Source of the DNA: CAYQZD01 sp964421875
GTDB taxonomy: Bacteria; Electryoneota; Tariuqbacteria; Tariuqbacterales; Tariuqbacteraceae
DNA length: 41,488 nucleotides
Reading direction: 5' to 3'
Assembly (NCBI GenBank): GCA_964421875.1
Contig: CAYQZD010000024.1
Span: 1 to 41,488, forward strand
The position numbers were made by a program, and so were the translations under genes. Shown in pieces: positions 9,263 through 17,938 of this stretch. The stretch's first letter is position 1, and every line of letters starts with the position of its first letter. The notes beneath the pieces were generated by a model. The model saw only the letters and a program-made list of their open reading frames with translations, had not been told where the DNA came from and did not search any database.

Positions 9263-9291
9263 TTGAAAAAATTGTTCCATACAGTTAAATT
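9263..9291 (+). promoter_or_regulatory. Promoter of the CARDB/LPP20 cassette
   Basis: TTGAAA (9263-9268), 17-bp spacer, TAAATT (9286-9291). It lies about 30 bp before the gene's Shine-Dalgarno sequence and points against the surrounding late genes. Confidence 0.5.
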
Positions 9292-9321
9292 TAGAAAATA
9301 TCAATTATTATGGAGGAAAAA

Positions 9322-11853
9322 ATGACTTCTAAAAGAGATTTCATTCAACTTTTGATCCTGATTCTTTTATTTTTGATTGTTTATCCCGCAACGATTAACG
9401 CGGAGGAATATTCTGATAAGAAACTTTATGAAGAACTGGATAAGGAGGCTAATATAAAATTTCCTCCACTTAAGAAAAAATTATATAGATGGCAATATTT
9501 CGATGCAATATGTTTTGGTACTGGAAAAGCTCCCGGGGCAACTTCACCAATCTTTACATTCCGATTTTTTGGAGCTGGCACCAGTTTGAAAGAGATCGGA
9601 CCTAATATAGGATTTGGCATTGATTTATATAACTATTCTTACTTTGATTTCAAAGAAGAAAAATATGATCGATTGCGAACTTTAAACTTGAATGATTTTG
9701 GTATGATTAGTGTTTATATTCCTTCACCATTGGTGGGATTAAAAGCATCCAGTTCACTCTTTTCATATTATCATTATAGAAGTAGATATTCTTATCTCAA
9801 CAATGAAAAGTATTGGTATGAATATAAGTTTTTCGGTCATCAGTCGATTTCCATAATTATTGTTCCTTTTGCGTTATTATCAGCTGAGTTTGGTTATTTG
9901 TGGATTAGTTTACCAGGAAATTATGAGAAGATAGACGATATTAATCCAATTAAGATGGAGGGAACATTTTTTTCAATAGATTTTGGAGCTCAGTTGTTGG
10001 AATTACACCGTCGAATTGATGACAAGCAGATTGAAAAACGAAAAGAAAGAATAAGGAAATGGATTATCACTGAATACGAACGAAGATCTCAGCCTTGCGA
10101 TTTGGTAATAAAAGATATATTATTCGATGATGCTTATTCAATATTGCCCAATAATTCCTTTGACGCTTATGAAGAATCATACTTATCTGTTTCCGTAAAG
10201 AACAATGGACCGGGTGATGCTTTCGATGTAAATATCGTTCCGACTTGTGACAATTTAAATATTAGCTTTGATAAAACTTCATACATCGTGGGTGACTTAT
10301 TACCGGGAAAAGAAGCGAGTGTAAAGATTGTATCAAGAATCGATTCGGATTTAAAGGACGGGATTGTGGAAATAGAGATCGACGCAAAAGAAAAACGAGG
10401 CTATGATGCGCAAAAACAGATAATAAAGGTTGAAACGAGGCGGTTCTGCCCGCCGTCACTGCGAATCGATGAAATCACACTGAATGATGGAACTTCCGGC
10501 TTCGCCGACGGCAACGGTAATTCTATATTAGAAACAGGCGAAGTAGCGGAACTAAATATCAATGTGGTTAATGAGGGAGAGGGACCCGGATTGGGAATTG
10601 AAGCTGAATTATTAGTTCCCAAAGGCGTTGAAATTGAACCATTACAAGATAGATTCGCCAAAATCCCTTCAGGTAACAGCGCATTGGTTAAATATAAGAT
10701 TGTCTTACCAACAGATTATAATAAGCCTGAACTTGATTTCAGCCTGCGATTGAAAGATATGAGACCAATCGAATCAACTGTGCTTTCCGGTTCAATTTCC
10801 ACCGGCGCGATTTATCCTGATATCGCTCTTTTCATCGACGCTTATGGTGTTTTTTCCAATGGGAAGACTTTCCCGGTAACTATAACGGTTTCCAATAGAG
10901 GCAATGCGGATGCGAAAGATTATAAGCTCTCCCTTAACACACCAATTGGTGTAAAGATAGAACCAAAGGCATTGATTTTCAAAAGGCTAGCCAAGAACAC
11001 ACAGCGGCAAGTCGCTGGTAAGATTACTATAGATAGAACCTATTCTAATCGAAGTATAGATTTTTCCGGAAGGGCGCTTTCAAGCAACTTTGACCCGATG
11101 GAAGTTAAGCGTTCATACCCGGTGCAGATTAACAAACCAGATTTACAGATCGAAACTTATTTCCCCGGCGGTAACACTTTGTTACTTGGATCGGGATTTG
11201 AAATGGCTGTGAGGATTTTAAATTTAGGTACATTGTATGCGGAAAATGTTACCGTTCGGATTAGCGCATCCGATAAACTATATAAACACCGTTTTAATAA
11301 AACCATCGGAAACATACCGCCGATGAAGGGGTATACAGAAAAATTCTCTTTCCCTCATATTCCCCGTGGAATTGGAACTAATGAATTGAATTTAAATATC
11401 TTGGTCAATCAAAAAGATTTTTCATCGCTTGACACGCTGGCAGCGGTTGCATTAACTGAAGAGGCTTCTATAATAACAGCAGTAGAATCACAGAAGGAAC
11501 TTCCTCCGTTGGGATTTTCCGATTTGGGTTTTCTTAAGACGGTAAGCGACACGCTTAAAGGATTAACCGCTGAAGGTTATTGCCTGCTTGGCGAGAACTT
11601 TAATGTTAAGCAAGCCAAAGAACGAGCCGAGTTGGACGCTCGAAACAGACTTGAGATATCCGTTGCGGTGAAAATCACTTCTCAAACTGTCATTCAGAAC
11701 TACCGTTTAACTTCTGAACAAGTTCGCCAGAATGTAAGTTGTAATATCCTTAATAGTGAAGTAATAGAAGAAGAACTTGAACAAACCGACGAAGGTCTTC
11801 GTTACCGTGTAAAAATCAAGGGTGATGTTCTCCGCTCTGTGCAAGTTCGTTAA
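9322..11853 (+). CDS. Exported CARDB-repeat protein with LPP20-like C-terminus
   Basis: About 843 residues. The start is ATG at 9322, with GGAGG at 9312-9316; an upstream ATG at 9310 overlaps that Shine-Dalgarno sequence. There is a signal peptide (hydrophobic stretch ending near YPATINAEE). A beta-rich region follows to about residue 235. Residues about 255-720 form several CARDB/Ig-like repeats, with phrases such as VSVKNNGPGDA, INVVNEGEGPG and ITVSNRGNADA. The last roughly 85 residues (from LTAEGYCLLGENFNVKQA) match the LPP20 lipoprotein fold in pattern. This looks like a cell-envelope protein of the host lineage. It is AT-rich, on the opposite strand to its neighbours, and its stop overlaps the stop of the convergent fibre fragment. 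Confidence 0.8.
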   Translation: MTSKRDFIQLLILILLFLIVYPATINAEEYSDKKLYEELDKEANIKFPPLKKKLYRWQYFDAICFGTGKAPGATSPIFTFRFFGAGTSLKEIGPNIGFGIDLYNYSYFDFKEEKYDRLRTLNLNDFGMISVYIPSPLVGLKASSSLFSYYHYRSRYSYLNNEKYWYEYKFFGHQSISIIIVPFALLSAEFGYLWISLPGNYEKIDDINPIKMEGTFFSIDFGAQLLELHRRIDDKQIEKRKERIRKWIITEYERRSQPCDLVIKDILFDDAYSILPNNSFDAYEESYLSVSVKNNGPGDAFDVNIVPTCDNLNISFDKTSYIVGDLLPGKEASVKIVSRIDSDLKDGIVEIEIDAKEKRGYDAQKQIIKVETRRFCPPSLRIDEITLNDGTSGFADGNGNSILETGEVAELNINVVNEGEGPGLGIEAELLVPKGVEIEPLQDRFAKIPSGNSALVKYKIVLPTDYNKPELDFSLRLKDMRPIESTVLSGSISTGAIYPDIALFIDAYGVFSNGKTFPVTITVSNRGNADAKDYKLSLNTPIGVKIEPKALIFKRLAKNTQRQVAGKITIDRTYSNRSIDFSGRALSSNFDPMEVKRSYPVQINKPDLQIETYFPGGNTLLLGSGFEMAVRILNLGTLYAENVTVRISASDKLYKHRFNKTIGNIPPMKGYTEKFSFPHIPRGIGTNELNLNILVNQKDFSSLDTLAAVALTEEASIITAVESQKELPPLGFSDLGFLKTVSDTLKGLTAEGYCLLGENFNVKQAKERAELDARNRLEISVAVKITSQTVIQNYRLTSEQVRQNVSCNILNSEVIEEELEQTDEGLRYRVKIKGDVLRSVQVR

Positions 11854-12314
11854 TAAAAGTTTATCGCAAACCGCCTGCATTGCAGCTCCTCATCGGTAAT
11901 CAGGGTATTCAGGATACCGGTCAATTGGTCTTCCACTCGGTCCAACATCACCGCCCCGGAAGCTTCCACATTAGTGGCGTCGGTGACATCGGCGCTGGCT
12001 TCAATCCCGGAAAGCTTGGAGCGCTCCTCGCCGGTCATGATTTTCAAGGAGGCGGTTTCCGTAATCATGCTCAGCGCGTGCGAAGAGGGGTGCGAATAGT
12101 TATTGGCATTAGCCTCGATGCCGTTCAACTTGGTCAGCATAGCCGAGGACATAAGCCCGTTAGCTTCCGTGGTCACCACATCGGCGCCGGCTTTGGCGTC
12201 CCATCCGCTTTTCTCCGCATCAGTGACAAAACGGTGAGTGGAATCAAGCGCCACCTGTGAATTGGGCAAGCTCCCCTGCGCCTGCGAAGCGAGGTCAAGC
12301 ATTGTGCGTGCCAT
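11850..12314 (-). CDS. Truncated tail-fibre protein (N-terminal part)
   Basis: A 154-residue fibre fragment. It opens with phrases typical of phage fibres (STHRFVTDAEKSGWDAK, then NGLMSSAMLTKLNGIEANA, then LSGIEASADVTD). Residues about 121-145 (MLDRVEDQLTGILN and on) are nearly identical to the region of the 708-residue protein encoded at about 13235-13310. The homology continues a few residues (RRFA against TRFA), then the frame stops exactly where the inserted cassette begins. The parsimonious reading is a longer fibre gene whose 3' end was replaced by the cassette. AGGAG lies just before the ATG. It may still be expressed as a short protein. Confidence 0.65.
   Translation of the reverse strand: MARTMLDLASQAQGSLPNSQVALDSTHRFVTDAEKSGWDAKAGADVVTTEANGLMSSAMLTKLNGIEANANNYSHPSSHALSMITETASLKIMTGEERSKLSGIEASADVTDATNVEASGAVMLDRVEDQLTGILNTLITDEELQCRRFAINFY
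11876..11955. repeat. Partial copy of the 708-residue gene's coding sequence
   Basis: About 80 bp with only a handful of mismatches to 13236-13315, in the same orientation. It encodes MLDRVEDQLTGILNTLITDE in both genes and abuts the right edge of the CARDB/LPP20 insertion. Confidence 0.85.
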
Positions 12315-12327
12315 AAATACTCTCCTG

Positions 12328-12573
12328 TTAGAGTTTTTTCAGACTAATGATTTCATGATAGAATTTGAGGAAATCGCTCTTCACAAAACTGAGCCGTAAT
12401 TCTTCGATTTCCCCGTATGGCACCTTGAAAATGAAGATGCGCTTGGATCGCTTGTCCCCCGGATTCACCTTTTCCGCCCGCAAGAGTTCGTAGCCCTTGA
12501 CCTTAAGATAGGCGGCGAAAGATAGGTCCTCGGTTCTATGTTCAGATTGTTCGCCTTGGCGAATTGAGTTCAT
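12328..12573 (-). CDS. DUF5659-like small phage protein
   Basis: An 81-residue protein with the pattern of DUF5659: a short N-terminus, then LSFAAYLKVKGYELL (about 17-31), a basic beta-hairpin (KRIFIFKVP) and a C-terminal helix FLKFYHEIISLK. DUF5659 proteins are small phage or prophage products of unknown function. GGAG precedes the start. The C-terminal 36 bp or so is repeated at about 9180-9217, which marks the remains of a second copy. Confidence 0.65.
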   Translation of the reverse strand: MNSIRQGEQSEHRTEDLSFAAYLKVKGYELLRAEKVNPGDKRSKRIFIFKVPYGEIEELRLSFVKSDFLKFYHEIISLKKL

Positions 12574-12576
12574 GGG

Positions 12577-12930
12577 TTATGTTCTCCAGTATTCGACCAT
12601 GAGCCGGTCTGTTGGATTCAGATTGCGGTCAAACTGTATCTTGTCATCATCCACTATTTGATAATCGGCCTCCGCCCCTTCAGCCTGTTCCAGCCCGTTT
12701 AGGATTACTCGGATTTCGGCGAAAGCTTCCCCGGTCTGAAAGGTGTCGGTTTCACCATTGATCTGAGATGATAAATCTTCGGTAATGGATTCGAGTTCGT
12801 AGATCGCCTGATCCAGCAGCTGCAGCGCGGTTTCGATATCAGAAGCCGAATCTAAGTGGTGAGTGTCGGAAAAAGTGCGCAGTATCTTCCCCACCACCTC
12901 CAGGTCGGCGTTCACCCGCTTCACCGCCAT
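12577..12930 (-). CDS. Phage hypothetical protein, fibre-associated
   Basis: A 117-residue acidic protein, unrecognised. Residues about 10-65 are helical (ETALQLLDQAIYELESITED). The C-terminal third is beta-like and ends with LNPTDRLMVEYWRT, a phrase also common at the ends of phage tail proteins made of small beta-sandwiches. AAGGAGAG precedes the ATG. It sits between the 708-residue tail protein and the DUF5659-like gene, 12 bp from the former, so it probably belongs to the distal tail or fibre module. Confidence 0.65.
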   Translation of the reverse strand: MAVKRVNADLEVVGKILRTFSDTHHLDSASDIETALQLLDQAIYELESITEDLSSQINGETDTFQTGEAFAEIRVILNGLEQAEGAEADYQIVDDDKIQFDRNLNPTDRLMVEYWRT

Positions 12931-12942
12931 GCTCTCTCCTTA

Positions 12943-15069
12943 TCAGTAAAGTATCAAAACCGTGCCCGCCATCTGCTCCGTCAGCCGCACCGTCACCTGG
13001 TTCGCATCCAGGTCGATGTCGGCCGCCACCTGCACACCGTCAGCGTCCCTCACCATCACCATATAGTTCAAATGCCCGATATTGTGCACAAAGACCTGTT
13101 CCTCGTAGTCTTCCGGCGCCAGGTCGAAGAGGATCTGGTTGGCGCCCTGCGCCCATTCGCCGGTACCCGCCACCTCCGGTAAATTGGGTAGGTTGGCGTA
13201 AGGCAGGATTATCTGGTCGACCGCGAAACGGGTATATTGCAGCTCCTCATCGGTAATCAGGGTATTCAAGATACCGGTCAATTGGTCTTCCACCCGGTCC
13301 AGCATCGCCGCCCGCTCCGCTAAGAGATTACGGAAATGCATATTCAGGATGTCGCAGTAGGAAGCCAAAGACTGCAAGATCCCCATAATCGGCGTCTGCC
13401 CGCTGTTGGGGTCGAGGGTCAGCTGCGCCGTCCCGGAAATTGTCGCCCCCGCCACCTGCCTTCCCATCAGCGGCCGGGCGGCGAAGAGGTAAGCCCGCAC
13501 TATCGGCGCCGGATTGATTAAAGCGGTCACCTGCCGGCCGACACCTAACCGGCTCAGCCGATGGGTGTAATCGGGATTCTGCAGGATCTCCAGCAAGTCC
13601 TCTAAGATCAAGACCGTGATGGCGCGCTGGTGGGTGATGGACACATGATTCGCAGGATTACTGAAGTCCAGCTCACCACCCTCCCCCAGCCTGCGCCAGC
13701 CGTATTCGATGAACTCCGCCTCCTCCCAGCCCTCGATTTCCGCGGTGAAGCCCCTTCCATTGGGTAATGCGGTGAGAGTCAGATTCGCGCTCCCCACCGC
13801 GGGGAATTCCACTAAAAAGGGGCAGGTATAAGCGCCGCTCATCCCCTGCCAGTCATAGGACCCCGCCCGCATCACGGTACTATCGGAAACCGAGCGGTAG
13901 CGCACCGACTGCGCCATGAACATGAAATACCTTCCTACGGGCAGCCGGGCTGTGCAGTAGGGCATCACCGGCGAAGTCTGCCGCGTGGAGCTCCCCTGCA
14001 CCGTCTCCGGCAGGTTGGAGGGGACGACGGTGAGGGCCGGCGGCGGAAGCTCAGGGTCGGTGATGATGGGGGTCTCCGGCTCCACCTCGATGGGCACAAT
14101 CGACCAGCGGTATTCGGTGACATCGGGGTGGATCTGCGCCGGGTGATCCACGGTGGAGACGCCGGTCAGGTCGCCCTCCACCTCAATCGTGGTTCTACCC
14201 TCTGAATCGGTGGCGGTATTGTGAAGGATCCTGAAGTCCTGCCCGGAATGGAAGCGGATGTGGTAATTCTCCAGTTCATCGACTTCGAACGCATACCCCT
14301 CGGCGTCGTCCATCCTGAATTCGTTGGTGTCCAAAACGACGCCGGTGATGCCCAAAAAATTCCAGGTGAAGATGACCTGGGCGTAGCTGGTCTGCCGTCC
14401 TAAAACGCGCGAGAGCTGAGGATTGGAAGGGAGCATCCGCTCCCGCGGCGCCACCGGCAGGATGGCTTTGATGCGCGGGAAAAGCGGCGGCGGAGGCGCT
14501 GGGCTCTGGGTCACCACCGACATCCCCTCCGGATGCTCCGGGGCTCCCAGCCCCACCCGGAAGTCGAGCGCGCTGGTGCCGATGTCCGTATTCTGGGTAT
14601 GAATCCGGTCGTCCGCCGCGACACGGGTGAATTGACGTAGGTCGGTGACGCCGGAAAGACTCACCCTGGCGATGGGGATTTCGTTCGCTTCCGGCGCCTC
14701 CCCCTCCCGAATCTGCGCCGAAAAACTGTCGACCTGGTAAATGTTGAAGGTCTCGCCGGTGACGAAATGTTGCACAGGGTGGTCAAGCTCGGTCTGGAAC
14801 TTCAGGAAAATGAACTTATCCTCCTGCGTCGGCGTAATCGCCACTACTTGGTTCTCCGTAACTACAATCCGCTCCCCATTTACATAGGCAAGTCCCGGCT
14901 CTATGATATACTCGCCTGGAGTGATTTCCTTGAAGAGCAAGCCTTCCACCACTCCGTCGGTAAACATCTCTTTCTGCCGGTCGGTGACAGCCTGTACCTT
15001 CCCTTCCTGGTCGAATTCCAGGTCTTCCACCGTAGGTTTGATGCCGGAAAAGTATTTCAGTCTCTGCAT
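12943..15069 (-). CDS. Large baseplate/tail-fibre protein
   Basis: A 708-residue protein. Its N-terminus (MQRLKYFSGIKPTVEDL) has the RxRYFxG...LTxEDF style shared by baseplate-associated proteins of contractile tails, followed by a region handling cofactor-like beta structure (YIIEPGLAYVNGERI). Proline-rich linkers near 190 and 335-350 separate beta-sandwich blocks. A helical segment near 590-625 contains MLDRVEDQLTGILN, and the C-terminus is a small beta domain ending in TVLILY. It directly follows tail protein I, the usual place for a fibre or fibre-anchoring protein. The start overlaps nothing but lies three bases after the upstream stop, so translational coupling is likely. No enzymatic motif was seen. 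Confidence 0.7.
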   Translation of the reverse strand: MQRLKYFSGIKPTVEDLEFDQEGKVQAVTDRQKEMFTDGVVEGLLFKEITPGEYIIEPGLAYVNGERIVVTENQVVAITPTQEDKFIFLKFQTELDHPVQHFVTGETFNIYQVDSFSAQIREGEAPEANEIPIARVSLSGVTDLRQFTRVAADDRIHTQNTDIGTSALDFRVGLGAPEHPEGMSVVTQSPAPPPPLFPRIKAILPVAPRERMLPSNPQLSRVLGRQTSYAQVIFTWNFLGITGVVLDTNEFRMDDAEGYAFEVDELENYHIRFHSGQDFRILHNTATDSEGRTTIEVEGDLTGVSTVDHPAQIHPDVTEYRWSIVPIEVEPETPIITDPELPPPALTVVPSNLPETVQGSSTRQTSPVMPYCTARLPVGRYFMFMAQSVRYRSVSDSTVMRAGSYDWQGMSGAYTCPFLVEFPAVGSANLTLTALPNGRGFTAEIEGWEEAEFIEYGWRRLGEGGELDFSNPANHVSITHQRAITVLILEDLLEILQNPDYTHRLSRLGVGRQVTALINPAPIVRAYLFAARPLMGRQVAGATISGTAQLTLDPNSGQTPIMGILQSLASYCDILNMHFRNLLAERAAMLDRVEDQLTGILNTLITDEELQYTRFAVDQIILPYANLPNLPEVAGTGEWAQGANQILFDLAPEDYEEQVFVHNIGHLNYMVMVRDADGVQVAADIDLDANQVTVRLTEQMAGTVLILY

Positions 15070-15072
15070 TGG

Positions 15073-15747
15073 TCACTCATTGAAATATAGTATCGCCCTG
15101 GTATGGGCCGGTTTCTGCGCGTTGACAAGCTCGGTAACAATGTCCGGGTCAAAATCGACGCCCCCCGGATTGGAAACGGCGATGATAAAATGAAAGGCCT
15201 GGGTCACATCCCCCCGTGAACTTATCCTATTCTGGCGGAAAGCGTCCCAGATTTCTTGATCTTCCGCATTGAAAACATGCGAGATGCTTATCTCCGCCTC
15301 CTGCCTCTGCCCCTCCCCCGATAACACTATCCACAGCATATCGTCGGGGTAGAATTCGCTGATGGAATCAACCTGAAGACCGAATAGCTCCTCCAGCAAG
15401 TACTTCATACCGGTCTTGCTGCCGAGGAAACCGTTGCGATAGGGCAGGGTGGAAATGCGCTCCAGCAATTCCTCATCGGTTTCCCCCGGCAATCGCATCA
15501 AACCTCGGTCGCGACCGTGCGCTTCCAGGTCCGCCGTGCGTTCCGGCGAAGTGTAATATCCTTCTGTATCCGCATTCTCCCGCACCAGGAAATAGCGCTT
15601 CAGCCGGGAAGTCAATATCGCCAGTTTTAGCGCGTCCAGCGCCTCACCCACCGCATCCACCAGTCTCCATAACACACTGTCCCCCTTCGCCTTCCGCTTG
15701 CGCCGCTGCGGCAGCAGCCACCAGATTTGATCCCCGATTACACTCAA
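15073..15747 (-). CDS. Tail protein I-like baseplate protein
   Basis: A 224-residue protein in the position of Mu gp48 or P2 gpI: after baseplate J and before the fibre. Residues about 50-125 contain the usual pattern of an LPGETDEELLERI segment followed by a helical region (GSKTGMKYLLEELFGL), then a mixed C-terminus ending ARAILYFNE-like. In this family the protein sits at the baseplate wedge tip and links wedges to fibres. The start is TTG at 15747, with GGGAG eight bases upstream; no ATG fits. It is 17 bp from the J gene. Confidence 0.72.
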   Translation of the reverse strand: MSVIGDQIWWLLPQRRKRKAKGDSVLWRLVDAVGEALDALKLAILTSRLKRYFLVRENADTEGYYTSPERTADLEAHGRDRGLMRLPGETDEELLERISTLPYRNGFLGSKTGMKYLLEELFGLQVDSISEFYPDDMLWIVLSGEGQRQEAEISISHVFNAEDQEIWDAFRQNRISSRGDVTQAFHFIIAVSNPGGVDFDPDIVTELVNAQKPAHTRAILYFNE

Positions 15748-15764
15748 AACTATTCTCCCATACC

Positions 15765-17000
15765 CTATTCCAATCCAAAATTGGATCGATTAACACCGGG
15801 AATCGCTTCGCCCACAGTCAGTTCGTCGCCGGAAACTCCACCGGGAATATTGGCATCCTGGTAAGTCCGGCCCTTGATACGGTGAGTGATATTCACCTCA
15901 CCCACTTGGATGAAGGTGTCCACACTCACCGGCAGGTCCGAAGTCGGAGAATTCACCGCCACATTATAAACTCCGGAAACCTCCATCAACCTATTCAGCA
16001 GCCGCGACAATATCACCCCTTCACCCAGCTGCAGATTTTCCGCGTAGTCCTCCAGCGCCGATAGCACCCCCGCTTCCACCTCCTCCTCGCCCGCGTGCGC
16101 AAACCGGGTGAGGGTTACCTCGATATTCACCGTCTCAATCACCGGACCCAGCACCCGCACATCGGCGGTCAAGGGCTTGCGCAGCTTGATATAATTATAA
16201 ACATCCTGAATAAGCTGCGCTGAAGGATCACCATCTGGGCCGACAATTACCACACCGACTGTGCCTGGACCGAAGGGGAAATCATCGAGGACTGAACATG
16301 CGACCACTCCCGGCGCCGACATCGCCCAGGTTTTATAAGCGGTCCTAGTGCCGCCGATTCCAATCGCCTCCCAGGTCCCAATCGCCCGCTGGCGCAGCTG
16401 CTCATCTGATTCCGCATCCGTTCCTTCCTGCTTTAAATAGGATACAGTTACCGGCGGATCGACCGTAGTGTCTTCCCAGTCGATATTGGTTACCACCGAT
16501 ATTCCGCTCACCGGGGTCACCATGCGGGTAATTGTGCCCTCGCCGACATTGTATTCAGAGCCAACCTCCTCCGCCTCCGCTAATTCCACCACACTTATCT
16601 CGCCCGCTTCCAGAACCGTTTCTTCCGTAGTATAGAACCGATATTCGTTGCCATCCTCGTCCTTTACCGACTTGCAGATGGTGTTTTGAGGGATCACGAT
16701 ATTCTGATCCGGCGGCTCATCGGCAGAAAAGGTCAGATAAACCTGCGACTTTATCGCTGGCAAGCGGGTGATGCCGACTTCCCTCACCTTCAGATCCAGC
16801 CACTCGCCGGTGGCGGTTTCAACCCAAGACTGCGAAGTTACCGTCTGCACCAGCTGGTAAAGCTCCGCAATGGGCGCTGCTACCACTTCCAAGAGATTTC
16901 TGATCGCCGCCGAGGGATTGAAATTGGTGAACGGAGTCTTAGTCGAAACATTTTCAATCAAGTCGTTGATAATTTCCGATAAGGATTTCATCAGGATCAT
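15765..17000 (-). CDS. Baseplate J-like protein
   Basis: A 411-residue baseplate wedge protein of the gpJ/gp47/gp6 family. Diagnostic features in order are: N-terminal helical segment with FNPSAAIRNLLEVVAAPIAELYQL (about 26-49); GEWLDLKVREVGITRLPA (about 65-82); a beta domain with GSEYNVGEGTI (about 147); DEQLRQRAIGTWEAIGIGGT (about 200-220), the classic J signature; VGVVIVGPDG (about 248); and the RKPLTADV segment (about 273). These proteins dimerise around gp25 to form the baseplate ring. GGAGGT precedes the ATG and the gene starts one base after the gp25 stop. Confidence 0.92.
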   Translation of the reverse strand: MILMKSLSEIINDLIENVSTKTPFTNFNPSAAIRNLLEVVAAPIAELYQLVQTVTSQSWVETATGEWLDLKVREVGITRLPAIKSQVYLTFSADEPPDQNIVIPQNTICKSVKDEDGNEYRFYTTEETVLEAGEISVVELAEAEEVGSEYNVGEGTITRMVTPVSGISVVTNIDWEDTTVDPPVTVSYLKQEGTDAESDEQLRQRAIGTWEAIGIGGTRTAYKTWAMSAPGVVACSVLDDFPFGPGTVGVVIVGPDGDPSAQLIQDVYNYIKLRKPLTADVRVLGPVIETVNIEVTLTRFAHAGEEEVEAGVLSALEDYAENLQLGEGVILSRLLNRLMEVSGVYNVAVNSPTSDLPVSVDTFIQVGEVNITHRIKGRTYQDANIPGGVSGDELTVGEAIPGVNRSNFGLE

Positions 17001-17001
17001 T

Positions 17002-17409
17002 CTAAACCTCCACCGGCAATTGGGTCAAGCCGAATCCCCAGACCAGCGACTGCTGGGTAGCCATGCCCTTAGGCACGAAGCGAATTTCAAATGCTTTCTG
17101 TTCAGTGGTGAATTGACGCACCAAAACCTGTACGGTCTCTTTTCGAATTCTGGGTTCGTCCAGCACAGCTAATCTGAGATAGCGCACTGCCAATGCTCTA
17201 TTAAGTGGAGTGTCCAATGCGCCCAGAAGCTCCTTTATCCGGCAGCCCCAGTTGGAGTGGGCGTACAGATCGCTGGGCATAGTCTCCAGCCGGTCCCGCA
17301 AATCCTGCTTCAGGCATTCCAGACCAACCGCCGTCTCCAGGTCGCCGGTAGGTCCGACCGAAAGGTCTCCTTCCCCGTCAAAAAGTATGTCCTTGCCCAG
17401 AAAATAAAT
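17002..17409 (-). CDS. gp25/gpW-like baseplate wedge protein with non-ATG start
   Basis: A gp25/lysozyme-like baseplate wedge protein. The shortest frame begins at TTG 17301, but coding clearly continues upstream in frame through FLGKDILFDGEGDLSVGPTG and LETAVGLECLKQDL, the typical N-terminal half of the family. The frame is open back to a TAA, and there is no ATG, GTG or TTG in the right place. The AGGAG at 17417-17422 is spaced seven bases from an ATT codon (17407-17409). A CTG lies at 17413-17415 but too near the ribosome site. Translation from ATT, about 135 residues, is the best fit. The motif LYAHSNWGCRIKELLG lies in the second half. The gene lies just before J. Confidence 0.75.
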   Translation of the reverse strand: MYFLGKDILFDGEGDLSVGPTGDLETAVGLECLKQDLRDRLETMPSDLYAHSNWGCRIKELLGALDTPLNRALAVRYLRLAVLDEPRIRKETVQVLVRQFTTEQKAFEIRFVPKGMATQQSLVWGFGLTQLPVEV

Positions 17410-17450
17410 TTGCAGTCTCCTCGCGGCGCATTATTTTCATTCTATATTGC

Positions 17451-17484
17451 AGATGGTCGCGGAAAAAGACCATCTATGATGGTT
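17451..17484 (-). promoter_or_regulatory. Mutually exclusive hairpins in the gp25 leader
   Basis: Three short segments can pair in two ways. 17468-17475 pairs with 17451-17458 (8-bp stem, AGATGGTC/GACCATCT), or 17469-17475 pairs with 17478-17484 (ACCATC/GATGGT, 3-base loop). They sit just upstream of the non-ATG gp25 start and could affect its translation or RNA processing. Confidence 0.45.
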
Positions 17485-17596
17485 TGCCTAAATATTCGCG
17501 GTTCATCGGATTTTAATGATTTTAACCGAAAAAACTTCGCGCAGGGATGCGCCAGGTTCGGCGATCTCAGCGCCGGTCGAGCAATCCATCGGCTGC

Positions 17597-17788
17597 TTAT
17601 GACACCTCGCAGGGGATGGGCGCCGGATTGGGAGAGCCCGAAGCCCCGGACACTTGAATGATGACCGTCCCCGCCGGGACTCTTATCTCGATATTGTCCA
17701 CGATGGCCTGCGCCAATTTTTCGCAGAATTCGTCCACATTGTCGCTGTTCTGAATCAGCTGCTTTATCGCCGCGCCATTAAGCGCCAT
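17597..17788 (-). CDS. Small phage hypothetical protein in the baseplate cluster
   Basis: 63 residues, unrecognised. The first 35 residues form a helix (NGAAIKQLIQNSDNVDEF, CEKLAQAIVDNI), followed by a beta-like IRVPAGTVIIQVSGASG and a proline-rich tail. GAGGT precedes the ATG. It lies between spike and gp25, where small spike-tip or assembly proteins are often encoded, but nothing in the sequence assigns a role. About 150 bp on its 5' side (17789-17938) is non-coding and holds a perfect 7-bp hairpin (CAGGGGC/GCCCCTG, 17820-17840). Confidence 0.6.
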   Translation of the reverse strand: MALNGAAIKQLIQNSDNVDEFCEKLAQAIVDNIEIRVPAGTVIIQVSGASGSPNPAPIPCEVS

Positions 17789-17938
17789 GATGACCTCAGA
17801 TTTTCACGTTTCACTCCGCCAGGGGCGGATAAAGCCCCTGTAAGCGCTTTGAAGGTTTACCGGTATGTTCTTACGCCCTCCCTGCGTCCGCCCCGGGGGA
17901 CGCCGTCCCCGTTGTCCCTGCGATGAAATATTGTAGCA

